This document shows, in pieces, positions 7,023 to 15,248 of a stretch of DNA of 34,417 bases. The notes under the pieces are model-generated. The model saw only the letters and a program-made list of their open reading frames with translations. It made no database searches and had not been told where the DNA came from. The first letter of the stretch is position 1; each line of letters opens with the position of its first letter. The translations under genes and the position numbers were made by a program. Location of the stretch: contig JAURHS010000021.1 of assembly GCA_030833205.1 (NCBI GenBank), positions 1 through 34,417 of the forward strand. The letters are read 5' to 3'. This DNA is from Prosthecobacter sp. Lineage in GTDB: Bacteria; Verrucomicrobiota; Verrucomicrobiia; Verrucomicrobiales; Verrucomicrobiaceae.

Positions 7023-8566
7023 GGTTGGGTCTTGGGGTTGGTGAACTGCAACGCGTAGAGATGGGCGTCCTGAAGCACAAAGCGCAGGCGCAGGGTCTTG
7101 CCGATCAGGGCGCTCAGATCGGCCTCACCTTTCCAGGTGACTGTGCGCTGCAGGCTGTCGCCAAAAAGAACATCGCAGTCGGCCAAGGCGTGGCCTGCGA
7201 TGGGCTTGCCCTCCTCGTCCTGCAACTCGACATGAATGCTGCCGGCTGCGGAGCTGGCGAAGTTCAGCTCGAGTCGGTTGCCGCCGAAGCGCAGTTTGCG
7301 GGTGACGAGTTCACCGCCCTTCATGGGAGCGTAGACGGAGACAAAGCCATCCATGCGAAGGCTATGGCGGCGCAGGGCGCTGCTGCGGCCGCTCCAATAG
7401 CTCTCCGTGGTGTAAAAGGAGAGTTCCTGCGGCGCGCCGGGCAGGGCACTGGCCGTGGGCACCAAGGACCAGGCCGCGTATTGATGCCCGTAGTTCCAAG
7501 TGCCCTCGCGCTCAATTCCAGGGGGCAGAAAGGCCTCGCTCCAGCGCTTGAAGTGCAGGCCATCGCGGCTGGCCATGAACAAGCCCTCGGTGATGGCCAT
7601 GCCGTAGCGGTCGCTGGCCTTGCTGCGTGCTTGGCGCAGTTCAAGCTCAGGCAGGGCCTTCATGCTCGGCGACCAGCCGCGCTCGAGGTAGCGCGTGGGA
7701 AAGCCCAGCAGCAGGTGTGGTGCGCGGAAGTAGGGCTTGATCTGATTGGTGTAGAGCTGCTCGGGCGGGGCATTGCCGTAACGCAGATCACGGGGCTTGT
7801 CCCACTTGAGAAAGTCCGGTGAGGTGGCGGTGCGGATGCCGCGATCGCCCTGCGGTTTCCATTCGCCCTCCTTGGTGACGCCGCCCGTGAAGTAGCGCCA
7901 GTAGGCGCGGTAGAGTTTGGCCTTGGGGTCCCAGAAGGCGAGGTTCTGAGAGTCAAAGGCGCCCTCGGTGATGACCGGGGTCTCCTGCAGCGGCGCCCAT
8001 TTCAGGCCGTCCGCCGAGCCGAAGGCCAGCAAGCCATGGGGCTTGGCCGAGCGGATGATGGCCTTGTAGCGGGCATGAGCCGGGGCAGCTGGGTTCTCGT
8101 CCTTGAAGACGGCGATGTGGCCGGGATCAGGGTTGGCCTTGCCGATCAGGCCTGGAGCCAACACGATGTTGTTGTCGCGCGAGCCCTGAAACTCCACCAG
8201 GCCCAGCTTGGGTTTCTCCCAGTGAATGCCGTCGCGGCTCTGCGCGTAGCAGGTAAACAGGGGATGCTCGCCGGTGTTGACGCCACCCTTCGGATTGACG
8301 GTGAGCTGCCAGCTTTTGTAGTACATGCGGTAGAGCTCACCGTCCTTGAAGATGCTGTGGTAGCCGCTGCCACTGCCCTCCCAAGGCGCATCGTGGGTGA
8401 TGGCGATGTCCTGGGGCTGTGGCTGGTGCAGGCGGGTTTGCGCAGCCCCGCCCAATCGGCTGATGAGGTGGTCATCGACGAACAGCTCGCGGCGGGTGCC
8501 CAGATCCAGGGGCGCGGCCTGCAGGGCGCCAAGGCCGAGCAGCAGCGCGCAGAGAGTGGATTTCAT
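7019..8566 (-). CDS. Secreted beta-propeller glycoside hydrolase-like protein, copy 1
   Basis: The product has 515 residues from ATG 8566, the start of a normal signal peptide (MKSTLCALLLGLGALQAA). Longer in-frame starts would cross operator b and the end of the preceding gene, so I reject them. The body matches its neighbour at 5634: RRELFVDDHLI, HDAPWEGSGSGYHSIF, AQSRDGIHWEKP, FGSADGLKWAPL, TEGAFDSQNLAFWDP, SRDGLHFKRWSEA, and a C-terminal sandwich ending with RLRFVLQDAHLYALQF. The whole chain fits a five-bladed propeller with a lectin-like or sandwich tail. It is directly behind operator b (35 bp), so it may be made from its own promoter as well as from the upstream operon. The tandem pair probably attacks two linkages or two variants of one polymer; this is inference. 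Confidence 0.82.
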   Translation of the reverse strand: MKSTLCALLLGLGALQAAPLDLGTRRELFVDDHLISRLGGAAQTRLHQPQPQDIAITHDAPWEGSGSGYHSIFKDGELYRMYYKSWQLTVNPKGGVNTGEHPLFTCYAQSRDGIHWEKPKLGLVEFQGSRDNNIVLAPGLIGKANPDPGHIAVFKDENPAAPAHARYKAIIRSAKPHGLLAFGSADGLKWAPLQETPVITEGAFDSQNLAFWDPKAKLYRAYWRYFTGGVTKEGEWKPQGDRGIRTATSPDFLKWDKPRDLRYGNAPPEQLYTNQIKPYFRAPHLLLGFPTRYLERGWSPSMKALPELELRQARSKASDRYGMAITEGLFMASRDGLHFKRWSEAFLPPGIEREGTWNYGHQYAAWSLVPTASALPGAPQELSFYTTESYWSGRSSALRRHSLRMDGFVSVYAPMKGGELVTRKLRFGGNRLELNFASSAAGSIHVELQDEEGKPIAGHALADCDVLFGDSLQRTVTWKGEADLSALIGKTLRLRFVLQDAHLYALQFTNPKTQP

Positions 8567-8601
8567 GGGATGGAGAACGCCGCGAAGGCGGCATTCTGCC
8601 T

Positions 8602-8620
8602 TGGTCTCTTGATGAGACCA
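8602..8620. promoter_or_regulatory. Predicted operator b, inside the minus-strand operon
   Basis: TGGTCTC, spacer TTGAT, GAGACCA: a perfect 7-5-7 inverted repeat. It lies in the 74-bp gap between the stop of the oxidoreductase gene at 8641 and the start of the first propeller gene at 8566, 35 bp upstream of that start. Its position suggests a second, internal promoter that lets the secreted hydrolases be expressed independently of the two dehydrogenases under the same regulator. It belongs to the same family as the sites at 1884, 10646 and 11793. Confidence 0.75.
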
Positions 8621-8640
8621 GTTGGCGCCGTGAGGTGGGT

Positions 8641-9597
8641 TCATAGCTCGGAGAGGATTTCAGCCACCGCCACTTCGCGGCCCTGCTGCTGGCGGCTGCG
8701 GATTCCGGCGATGAGCACGGCCATCAGTTCCACGGTCTGCTCGAAGGGCAGGGGCGGCTGGCCGCTGCGCAGCAGCTCGATGAAGGCCAGCAGTTGGCCG
8801 CGGAAGGCGTGATAGGTGTCGCGCAACTTCAGGGCCAAATCGCCCTGTGTGCCGTGGAGATGGACGGCACCAAAGCTGCCATAGGCATCGTGCAGGGCGC
8901 CAAGGCTGAGGTGAAGACCGCTGGCGTGGGTGATCTGCATGACATCGCCGCGCTCGTTGCTTTGAGCGCGCACCGAGCGGAAGCCCGGGCCCATCAGCGG
9001 AGCCACGGCCTCCAGCGCGTGGATGCCGTAGCGCTCCCAACTTTTGCAGGTGAAACTGGTGATCCAGCGCAGCTCGCCGAGGGCCGAGAAGTCGGCCTGC
9101 ATTTCCGGGGCATAACGCATGCCGCTGGTGGAGAGCAGCACGGCCCCTGCGCGCTGCCAGTGCAGGAACTGGCGCAGCTCCGGCAGGGTGGTGGCCATGG
9201 GTTTGTCAATGAAGACTGGCAGGCCGGCCTCCACGAAGGGCCGGGCGCGTCGCGCATGATCGCTGCCGTCGTCCGTGGCAATGATCACGGCGTCCACCTG
9301 CCCGATGACCTCTTCGGGGTTGCGGACCACATGCTCAATGAGGCTGGCAGCCGCGACCTTGGGCGCATCGGCGGGGTCATCGGTCCACACATGAGTGACC
9401 CGCGCGCCTTCGATCCGCACCTGTTGCAGCGGTTGGCGGCCAAGGTAGCCGGGGATGGCCGGGTAGGGGCACTGCGCCATGGCCGCGGGGTCGTAGCCAT
9501 TGATGATGGCGCTCCAGGAGTAGGGGTGGCCATTGCCCTCGATCATGCCAAGCATGGCCAGGCGCAGAGGGGGCGCGGAGGATGGGGTGCTGCTCAT
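8641..9597 (-). CDS. Gfo/Idh/MocA-family oxidoreductase (divergent)
   Basis: A 318-residue protein of the NAD(P)-dependent glucose-fructose/inositol dehydrogenase family. The N-terminal Rossmann part starts LRLAMLGMIEGNGHPYSW, without the usual GxGxxG glycine pattern but with the following strand pattern. VDAVIIATDDGSDHARRA and FIDKPMA (the family EKP motif with Asp in place of Glu) are clear, and the C-terminal sandwich carries the KSWERYGIHALEAV stretch, where the family's active-site His is expected. The atypical nucleotide loop and DKP place it in a diverged branch, which may bind its cofactor differently. Its start overlaps the stop of the upstream family member in ATGA (9594-9597). The pair is likely to act in sequence or as a complex on a sugar or sugar-acid substrate in the cytoplasm. 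The precise reaction is unknown. Confidence 0.88.
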   Translation of the reverse strand: MSSTPSSAPPLRLAMLGMIEGNGHPYSWSAIINGYDPAAMAQCPYPAIPGYLGRQPLQQVRIEGARVTHVWTDDPADAPKVAAASLIEHVVRNPEEVIGQVDAVIIATDDGSDHARRARPFVEAGLPVFIDKPMATTLPELRQFLHWQRAGAVLLSTSGMRYAPEMQADFSALGELRWITSFTCKSWERYGIHALEAVAPLMGPGFRSVRAQSNERGDVMQITHASGLHLSLGALHDAYGSFGAVHLHGTQGDLALKLRDTYHAFRGQLLAFIELLRSGQPPLPFEQTVELMAVLIAGIRSRQQQGREVAVAEILSEL

Positions 9598-10592
9598 GGC
9601 AGGGGACTGAGGTGAATGACTTCGCCGCGGTTGGCGCTTTGCAGGGCGGCTTCATTGAAGCGCAGGGTCTGCACCGCCTCCTCAAAACTGCACAGATCGG
9701 TGGTCTTGCCCTCGAGGGCATCGAGAAAGGCTGCGGCCTGCGCCATGAACAGCGTGTCGCGTTCCACCGGCGGGCATTGCCTCCACTGCCACTGCGTTTC
9801 GCCGCGTTGCATCAGGCCCCAGCGCTGCTGATGAATTTCAATGCGCAGGCTGGCCAACTCGCCGTGAATGAGAAAAACATGCTCGTTGGGGGCTTGAAAC
9901 TGCGTCATGGCGTAGGACACGGGGATCTCGCCGTGACGCGCCGCGACATGGGCAAAATCCTCCACCTCCACGCCCTCCAAGGCGCGGTGACTGGCATCGC
10001 AAAACACGCGGCTCACCGGCCCCAGCATCCATTCCATGGCATTGACCAGATGGGTCAGCGCATCCTGAATGGCGCCGCCGCCCGTGCGCCGGTCGCGGTA
10101 ATAGATCTCGCGGTAGGCGGGGCGAAAGGTGGGGAAGTGTTGACCGGAGACCACGCTGGCCTCCAGCAGTCGCCCCAGTTCCCCGCGCAGGATGGCCGAG
10201 CGAGCAGCCGCAACCGCGGCCATGAAATGATACACATAGGCCACGGCCACCACGCGGCCGCTGCGGGCGATGGCCTCGCGCACCTCGGGCACCAGCGTCT
10301 GGTCAGTGGCAAGGGGTTTCTCAATGAGCAGATGCAGGCCGGCTTCGAGAAGTTGCCGCGCCATGGGCAGGTGCAAATGGGCCGGGGTGCAGATCACGGC
10401 GCCATCAAAGCCGCCCGACGCCAAGGCCTCATCGAGCGAGCTGAAGCCCGGCACCGCGTACTGGGTGCAGATCTTCTCCAGCAGGGCGGGGTTGGCATCG
10501 CAGGCGCTGAGTTGGGCGCGGCCGGTGGCGGCAAAGCAGCGCAGGTGGCGTTCGCCAATGCTGCCGCAGCCGATGATGAGTAGCGAGGACAT
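9594..10592 (-). CDS. Gfo/Idh/MocA-family NAD(P)-dependent oxidoreductase
   Basis: The product has 332 residues from ATG 10592, chosen because the protein then begins with the Rossmann strand LLIIGCGSIGERHLRCF; upstream in-frame starts add residues with no family match. The canonical GxGxxG loop, AVICTPAHLHLPMA and the LIEKPLATD motif (Glu-Lys-Pro) are all present, and the C-terminal alpha/beta domain carries GGGAIQDALTHLVNAMEWMLG, which holds the Asp/His pair region of the family. It is the first gene of the operon and lies 53 bp downstream of operator c. The family oxidises or reduces sugars, inositols, sugar acids and nucleotide sugars; nothing here fixes the substrate. The coupled downstream paralogue has a diverged nucleotide site, so this copy may be the main redox enzyme. 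Confidence 0.92.
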   Translation of the reverse strand: MSSLLIIGCGSIGERHLRCFAATGRAQLSACDANPALLEKICTQYAVPGFSSLDEALASGGFDGAVICTPAHLHLPMARQLLEAGLHLLIEKPLATDQTLVPEVREAIARSGRVVAVAYVYHFMAAVAAARSAILRGELGRLLEASVVSGQHFPTFRPAYREIYYRDRRTGGGAIQDALTHLVNAMEWMLGPVSRVFCDASHRALEGVEVEDFAHVAARHGEIPVSYAMTQFQAPNEHVFLIHGELASLRIEIHQQRWGLMQRGETQWQWRQCPPVERDTLFMAQAAAFLDALEGKTTDLCSFEEAVQTLRFNEAALQSANRGEVIHLSPLP

Positions 10593-10645
10593 GGAAAAGG
10601 ATGGATTGAAGCGCCACCAGCCAGCCAAGGGCCAACGCTTTGCGC

Positions 10646-10664
10646 TGGTCCCGAAAAGAGACCA
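10646..10664. promoter_or_regulatory. Predicted operator c upstream of the oxidoreductase-hydrolase operon
   Basis: TGGTCCC, spacer GAAAA, GAGACCA. The arms are symmetrical except at one position, and the outer bases extend to CTGGTC/GACCAG. It lies between the end of the regulator gene (10703) and the start of the first operon gene (10592, 53 bp away), the same distance as operator a keeps from its two operons. The regulator gene is transcribed toward this site, so the operon can be reached both by read-through and from its own promoter. Confidence 0.75.
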
Positions 10665-10702
10665 GATGGCCTGGCGGCTAGCCGGCTTGCCAACAGGGCC
10701 AC

Positions 10703-11791
10703 TCAGATCGAGTCACCGGCCACGAACTCCGGCGTGAGCCGGATGTGGGGCTGGTCCATCACCCCGCTTTGGGCCAGTTGTTGCAGGGCCTGCGCGATGC
10801 GGCTGGCCAAGCGTTTGGGTTCCGTGCGGTAGCGCGCCACCGTGGGGCTGGTGGCCTCAAGGATGGGATCGTGGTCGCGGGCCAGTATTGCCACATCGCG
10901 GGGAATGCGGCGGCCGCGCAGCATGAGGTGCATCATGACGGTGAGCACATGGGCCGAGCGCGCCACGATGTAGGCGGTGGGAGGGTGGGCACTGCGCAGG
11001 CTCTCATCGAGGGCGGCGCAGAGGCTGGAGGTGTTGCCGCTGTGGCGCAGCACGCGCAGGTCGGTTCCCGGCATGGCCTGCAGGGCCTCGCGCAGGCCCT
11101 CCTCGCTGGCGATGTCGCCGCCGTATTCGCCCCTGTTGAGCACCAGCGCAATGCGGCGGTGGCCCTTGCGCCAGAGGGTGCAGCCGGCGTGGTAGCAGAG
11201 GGCGCGGTAGTCGTTGTCCACCGAGGGCAGGGGAATGCCCGGGGCGGAGGAGCCCAGCAACAGGAAGGGCAGGTTCTGCGTCGCCAGCCAGCGCTGCAGA
11301 GGCACCTGAGCGCCGCAGACCAGCCAGGCCGCCGCCGGGTGAGCGGCGAAGAAGCGTGAGAGGACCTTGCCCGGGCTGCGCACATAACAGGCGGGCTGCA
11401 CATGGAATTGAACCTCGAACCCAGCCGCGCCCAGACGGCTGCGCAGGGTGTCGAGCACAAAGGTCATGGGCCAGGGCATCGAGAAATGGGAGGTGGGGGA
11501 AAGCACAGCGATGATTCTCTTGCGCTTGCCCGTGGGGTGAGTGGCCTGAGTGGCCACAATGCGCCGCTGGCGGCGCTCATGAACCTCAATGAGCCCCTGC
11601 CGCTCGAGTTCCTCAAGGGCGGCACGCAGGGTGCGGCGGCTGATCTGCAGGGCTTCGCTGAGCTCGCGCTCACCGGGCAGGTGGCCCTGCCAAAGACCGC
11701 TGGCAATGCCCTCGCGCAGGCTTTGTGCGGCAAGTTGCGCCAGTGATGGGCGCTTGGGCAGATGAGGGGCGGGGGCGGGTTGCTGGGCCAT
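10703..11791 (-). CDS. GntR-type winged-helix regulator with LacI-like sugar-sensor domain
   Basis: The product has 362 residues. Residues of about 15-75 form a GntR winged helix: LAAQSLREGIASGLW, LPGERELSEALQISRRTLRAALEELERQGLIEV. The rest, from RIIAVLSPTSHF onward, is a periplasmic-binding-protein-like effector domain as in LacI and AraR, with a typical VDNDYRALCYHAGCTLWRKG segment and the closing RYRTEPKRLASR. I start it at ATG 11791 instead of the in-frame ATG at 11863. The shorter start gives a natural N-terminus, and the extra residues would be encoded by the inverted repeat 11793-11811, which looks like an operator. That operator ends one base before the start codon, so the protein probably represses its own gene. 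It likely senses a sugar or sugar-acid intermediate of the regulon. The family call is firm; the site assignment is inferred. Confidence 0.9.
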   Translation of the reverse strand: MAQQPAPAPHLPKRPSLAQLAAQSLREGIASGLWQGHLPGERELSEALQISRRTLRAALEELERQGLIEVHERRQRRIVATQATHPTGKRKRIIAVLSPTSHFSMPWPMTFVLDTLRSRLGAAGFEVQFHVQPACYVRSPGKVLSRFFAAHPAAAWLVCGAQVPLQRWLATQNLPFLLLGSSAPGIPLPSVDNDYRALCYHAGCTLWRKGHRRIALVLNRGEYGGDIASEEGLREALQAMPGTDLRVLRHSGNTSSLCAALDESLRSAHPPTAYIVARSAHVLTVMMHLMLRGRRIPRDVAILARDHDPILEATSPTVARYRTEPKRLASRIAQALQQLAQSGVMDQPHIRLTPEFVAGDSI

Positions 11792-11792
11792 C

Positions 11793-11811
11793 TGGTCCCA
11801 AAGAGAGACCA
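11793..11811. promoter_or_regulatory. Predicted operator d, touching the regulator start codon
   Basis: TGGTCCC, spacer AAAGA, GAGACCA; symmetry extends to ATCTGGTC/GACCAGAT (11790-11814). It abuts the ATG of the GntR-type gene on the minus strand and is 66 bp upstream of the amidohydrolase gene on the plus strand. Binding here would block the regulator's own translation start region or promoter and could also control the divergent operon. This is the site that most directly ties the repeat family to the regulator. Confidence 0.78.
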
Positions 11812-11877
11812 GATGTTGCGGCTCGTCTAGGGCCAAGCCAAGGCAAACAATGCGGTGCTTCACAAGACTGCAACACG

Positions 11878-12852
11878 ATGCTCATTGACTGTCACAATCA
11901 TGTTGGTGCCGATCTGCTCTTTTACCTGCACGGTGATTTCCCCTACGCGCAGCAACTGGTGCAGATGCAGGTCGAGGGCGGGGCGCAGGGCGTGACCCAT
12001 TGGATCGCCTTCCCCTTTGTCAGCTACGCGGCAATGGACCTCAGTCAGATGCGCGACGGCGGCGTTGGCTTCGACAAGGGGGGCATTGAGCGCGTGCCCT
12101 ACGCCTTCGAGAACCGCCGCCTGCTTGAGGAGTGTCAGGTGCTCTTCCCCGAGGAGGGCCGGCGCGTGCTGCCCTTTGTGATGGTGGACCCGATGCGCCA
12201 TACCGATGCGCAGGCCGCCGAGTTGGTGAAGCTGCGGCGTGAGTTCCGTTTCTACGGCATCAAGATCCAAAGCACGATCATTCAGGCGGACATCAGGCGT
12301 CTGGCTCATGAGGGCCGGGTCTTTTTGGACCTCGCCAGGCAGTGGGACATCCCCTTCATCATTCACAGCAGCGTGGCCAAGGACGATGTCTGGGCACAGG
12401 CCCATGACATCATTGACATCGCCGAGGCCAATCCTGACATCCGCTTTTGCGCCGCGCATTCCTGCCGCTATGACCGCGAGTGTCTGGACCGCATTGCCGC
12501 GCTGCCCAACGCCTGGTTCGACAACTCCGCGCATTGCATCCACTGCGTCGGGGCGGTGCAGGATCTGCCCTACATTGCGCCGCGCCAGCGTCGCTTTGAC
12601 AGCGACTACAGCCATCCCGGACGCGTCATTGCCGATCTGGCGGCGGCCTACCCCAACAAGTTCCTCTGGGGCAGTGATTCGCCCTTCTACAGTTATGCCG
12701 CCGCGATCAGCGGGCAGGTGGTGAAGTTGATCAGCACCTACGAGCAGGAATTGACGGCACTGCGCTATGCCGACCCCAAGGTCGTCGAGCGCATCTCCTG
12801 CACCAACACCTTGAACTACCTCAAACTGGCTGATGAATCCATTCTCGCTTGA
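11878..12852 (+). CDS. Amidohydrolase (PF04909 type), possible sugar lactonase
   Basis: The product has 324 residues from ATG 11878; the protein then starts [10 protein letters not shown], the usual first strand with the metal-binding His-x-His at residues 6 and 8. Further metal and active-site candidates are the His in [12 protein letters not shown], the His in [10 protein letters not shown] and the Asp in WGSDSPFY, as expected of the amidohydrolase_2 barrel. Longer in-frame starts run backward through operator d into the regulator and are rejected. Relatives include L-fuconolactone and L-rhamnonolactone hydrolases and decarboxylases such as ACMSD. Next to SDRs and an aldolase, lactone opening after sugar oxidation is the most attractive role, but that is inference. 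It is the first gene of the plus-strand operon and overlaps the following SDR gene by 20 bp. Confidence 0.87.
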   Translation: MLIDCHNHVGADLLFYLHGDFPYAQQLVQMQVEGGAQGVTHWIAFPFVSYAAMDLSQMRDGGVGFDKGGIERVPYAFENRRLLEECQVLFPEEGRRVLPFVMVDPMRHTDAQAAELVKLRREFRFYGIKIQSTIIQADIRRLAHEGRVFLDLARQWDIPFIIHSSVAKDDVWAQAHDIIDIAEANPDIRFCAAHSCRYDRECLDRIAALPNAWFDNSAHCIHCVGAVQDLPYIAPRQRRFDSDYSHPGRVIADLAAAYPNKFLWGSDSPFYSYAAAISGQVVKLISTYEQELTALRYADPKVVERISCTNTLNYLKLADESILA

Positions 12853-13576
12853 GGGCCGCAGCGTCCTGGTCACCGGCTCCTCTCAGGGCATCGGCGCCGC
12901 CATTGCCCATGGCCTTGGGCAGTGTGGCGCAAGAGTGCTTCGCCATGGCCTGCAGGCCATGGCCGAGGCCGACTATCTGCAGGCCGATCTGCTGCCCGAG
13001 GGCTCGGCGCCAGCGCTGATTGATGCCGCCTTTGAGCGCGAGGCCTCGCTGGATACGCTGGTCTGCAATGCGGGCAGTTTTTTTGATGCGCCCTTTCTGG
13101 AATTGAGCGCGGCGCAATGGGAAAAGACGCAGGCCCTGAACCTGCGCGCGCCCCTGTTTTTGACCCAGGCCTTTGCGCGCCGCCGCATCGCCTTGGGCGG
13201 GGGTGGCAGCGTGGTCATTGTGGCCTCCACCAATGGCTTTCAGGCCGAGGCCGACAGTGTGGCCTACGACAGCAGCAAGGGCGGCCTGGTGATGATGATC
13301 CGCTCCCTGGCGGTCTCGCTGGCTCCGCATGGCATCCGCGTCAACGGCATCGCCCCCGGCTTGATCCGCACCCCGCTGACAGCGACCTGGATGGAGAGCC
13401 GGGCTGATGATCTGCTGCGTCACTACGAGAAAAAGATTCTCCTGGGCCGGGTGGGCAAGCCTGAGGACTGCGCCGGGGCGGTGGCCTTTTTGTGTTCTGC
13501 GGCCGCATCCTACCTCACTGGAGAAATCATCACCATTGACGGCGGTCTGACCACCTGCCAGATCGGCCAGCCATGA
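12833..13576 (+). CDS. Short-chain dehydrogenase/reductase, classical type
   Basis: The product has 247 residues. The cofactor motif TGSSQGIG is at about residues 14-21, the NAG motif at 79-81, the active-site Ser at 132 (VASTNG) and Tyr145/Lys149 in YDSSK. The C-terminus has PGLIRTPLT and ends the fold with [13 protein letters not shown], as in sugar and 3-oxoacyl-like SDRs. A short loop after the second strand ([20 protein letters not shown]) lacks a clear acidic residue, so NADP use is possible. The start overlaps the amidohydrolase end by 20 bp and the end overlaps the next SDR gene by ATGA (13573-13576), so the three are one translational unit. It probably oxidises the sugar or a sugar-acid intermediate; which hydroxyl is attacked cannot be told. 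Confidence 0.92.
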   Translation: MNPFSLEGRSVLVTGSSQGIGAAIAHGLGQCGARVLRHGLQAMAEADYLQADLLPEGSAPALIDAAFEREASLDTLVCNAGSFFDAPFLELSAAQWEKTQALNLRAPLFLTQAFARRRIALGGGGSVVIVASTNGFQAEADSVAYDSSKGGLVMMIRSLAVSLAPHGIRVNGIAPGLIRTPLTATWMESRADDLLRHYEKKILLGRVGKPEDCAGAVAFLCSAAASYLTGEIITIDGGLTTCQIGQP

Positions 13577-14334
13577 AGACCTCGCCCTTTGATTTGTCGG
13601 GCCGCCAGTGCTGGGTCATTGGCGGGGCCGGGCATTTGGGCGCAGCCTCGGTGGGCTTGTTGGCGCAGCTCGGGGCCAGCGTGCTTTGTGTGGACCTTCC
13701 CGGCAGGACCTGTGCCCTGCCCAAGGTGGACAATGCTCCTCTGGATGCCAATGACAGCAAGGCCTGCGAGGCCTTTGTCGCCGCAGAGATTGGCCGACGC
13801 GGCGTGCCCGATGCGCTGGTCATCATGACTTACGGGGCCTGCGGCAAACGGTTGGAGGATCTGACCGCCGAGGACTTTGACCGCGCCAATCACGCCAACC
13901 TCACAGCCACCTTGGTGTTGGCGCGAGCTGTTGCTGAAGCCATGGCCCCGCGCGGCAGCGGCAGTGTGGTGCTGTTTTCCAGCATGTATGGCTCGGTCTC
14001 GCCCGATCCAAGAATTTACGAGGCGCCGATGAACCCCAACCCGCTGGAGTACGGGGTGGGCAAGGCCGGGGTGCAGCAGTTGACCCGCTACCTTGCGGTG
14101 CATTACGGCCCCAGGGGCCTGCGCTTCAATGCGATCAGCCCCGGCCCCTTTCCCAACCCCGCGATTCAGGAGGGTGATCCGGAGTTTGTGCGGCGCCTCA
14201 GTGCGCGGGTGCCACTGGGCCGCATCGGTCATCCTCATGAGGTGGCCTCTGTGGTGGCCTTTTTATGCAGTGATGCCTCCTCCTACATCAGCGGGCAGAA
14301 TCTTCCGGTGGATGGCGGATGGACCGTGTGGTGA
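13573..14334 (+). CDS. Short-chain dehydrogenase/reductase, PtmA-like second copy
   Basis: The product has 253 residues. It has a cofactor loop GGAGHLG at about 17-23, active-site Ser137 (FSSMYG) and Tyr160/Lys164 in YGVGK, with the fold closing at [15 protein letters not shown]. The strand VIMTYGAC takes the place of the usual NNAG motif. The insert [19 protein letters not shown] and [19 protein letters not shown] recall the PtmA-type SDR at 3974, and both genes stand beside an HpcH/HpaI aldolase gene. This one precedes its aldolase by 36 bp. Acidic Asp41 after the second strand (CVDLPG) suggests NAD rather than NADP. It is translationally coupled to the SDR before it. Role: one redox step of the catabolic pathway; substrate unknown. 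Confidence 0.9.
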   Translation: MKTSPFDLSGRQCWVIGGAGHLGAASVGLLAQLGASVLCVDLPGRTCALPKVDNAPLDANDSKACEAFVAAEIGRRGVPDALVIMTYGACGKRLEDLTAEDFDRANHANLTATLVLARAVAEAMAPRGSGSVVLFSSMYGSVSPDPRIYEAPMNPNPLEYGVGKAGVQQLTRYLAVHYGPRGLRFNAISPGPFPNPAIQEGDPEFVRRLSARVPLGRIGHPHEVASVVAFLCSDASSYISGQNLPVDGGWTVW

Positions 14335-14370
14335 AGCTTCTCTCAACCCGCAACAACAACGCAAAATCTC

Positions 14371-15183
14371 ATGAGAAACAGCAAAGTCCTCGCCAAACTC
14401 CGCGCCGGTGAAGTGGCGCGCATCTGCAGTCTGGGTTCGCCCATCGCCTTCATGCCTGCCTTGGCGGCGCATTTCCAGTATGACGGCATCTGGCTTGATG
14501 GTGAGCACAGGGCTTGGAACGCCACTGAGCTGGAAACCATGTTGGGCCGTCATCATGCAGCGGACATGGATTGTGTTTGGCGGCCGCCGACCAAGGAGAA
14601 GAACGCGTTGTATCGCGCGCTTGAGGACGGAGCCACGGGGTTGATGATTCCGCATGTGGGCAGCGCCGATCAGGCACAGGCCTTGGTGCAGGCCATCAAG
14701 TTTCCGCCGATGGGCGACCGCGGGTTTTGCGGCGGCGGACGCGATGCGGATTACTGGGTCGGCAAGCCCGCAGATTACATTCAGCGCGCCAATGCCGAGA
14801 CATTCCTGGTGGTGCAAATCGAAACCCCACAGGCCCTGGAGCAGGTCGATGCCATTGCCGCGGTGCCAGGGGTGGAGGTGCTGTTTCTGGGCCCAGGTGA
14901 CATGTCGCTGAGGTTGGGTTGCACGGCAGGGGTGAAGGATTCGCAGATGCTTGAGGTGCAGAAGAAAATCGCTGAGGCCTGCGCGCGGCATGGCAAGCAC
15001 TGGGGCCGCCCCGTGGGCAGCGCGGCGGATGCCGCAGCGCTGGCAGAGATGGGCGCGCGCTTCATCTCCCACGGTAGCGACTTTGGCGGCTTATATGGTC
15101 ACCTTGAAGCCTGCTCCCGGGATTTGGAAGGTCTCAATGGCGTTGCTGCAAAGGCCGCGCAGGATTCGGGCCGTTTGTATTGA
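14371..15183 (+). CDS. HpcH/HpaI-family class II aldolase, second copy
   Basis: The product has 270 residues. The catalytic His46 (DGEHRAW), Arg71 (VWRPP), and metal ligands Glu151 (QIETPQAL) and Asp177 (LGPGDMS) are present, with GLMIPHVGSADQA forming the substrate loop and MGDRGFCGGGRDADYW the lid typical of 2-keto-3-deoxy-L-rhamnonate or 4-hydroxy-2-oxoglutarate-type aldolases. It should cleave a 2-keto-3-deoxy acid to pyruvate plus an aldehyde. It differs from the copy at 4761, which has CNEHVPND and VNKGGYSEY in the same places, so the two are not recent duplicates. It closes the core of the plus-strand operon that starts at 11878; the FKBP gene follows after 65 bp. If a lactaldehyde-type product is made, the lactate permease in this window would make sense, but that is speculation. 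Confidence 0.91.
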   Translation: MRNSKVLAKLRAGEVARICSLGSPIAFMPALAAHFQYDGIWLDGEHRAWNATELETMLGRHHAADMDCVWRPPTKEKNALYRALEDGATGLMIPHVGSADQAQALVQAIKFPPMGDRGFCGGGRDADYWVGKPADYIQRANAETFLVVQIETPQALEQVDAIAAVPGVEVLFLGPGDMSLRLGCTAGVKDSQMLEVQKKIAEACARHGKHWGRPVGSAADAAALAEMGARFISHGSDFGGLYGHLEACSRDLEGLNGVAAKAAQDSGRLY

Positions 15184-15248
15184 TGCTCTGGCAATGAAGG
15201 GAGCTTGGGGACTTGCGCAGGTCTTGATGCTGCCTAAAGGCACAGCCC

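Noticed and set aside
10672..10700. GGCTAGCC palindrome before operator c as a terminator
   Set aside because: The stem is short and no run of T follows on the minus strand, so I do not call a terminator.
11792..11863. N-terminal extension of the GntR-type regulator to ATG 11863
   Set aside because: The extra residues are encoded by the operator palindrome and have no family match; ATG 11791 gives the usual N-terminus.
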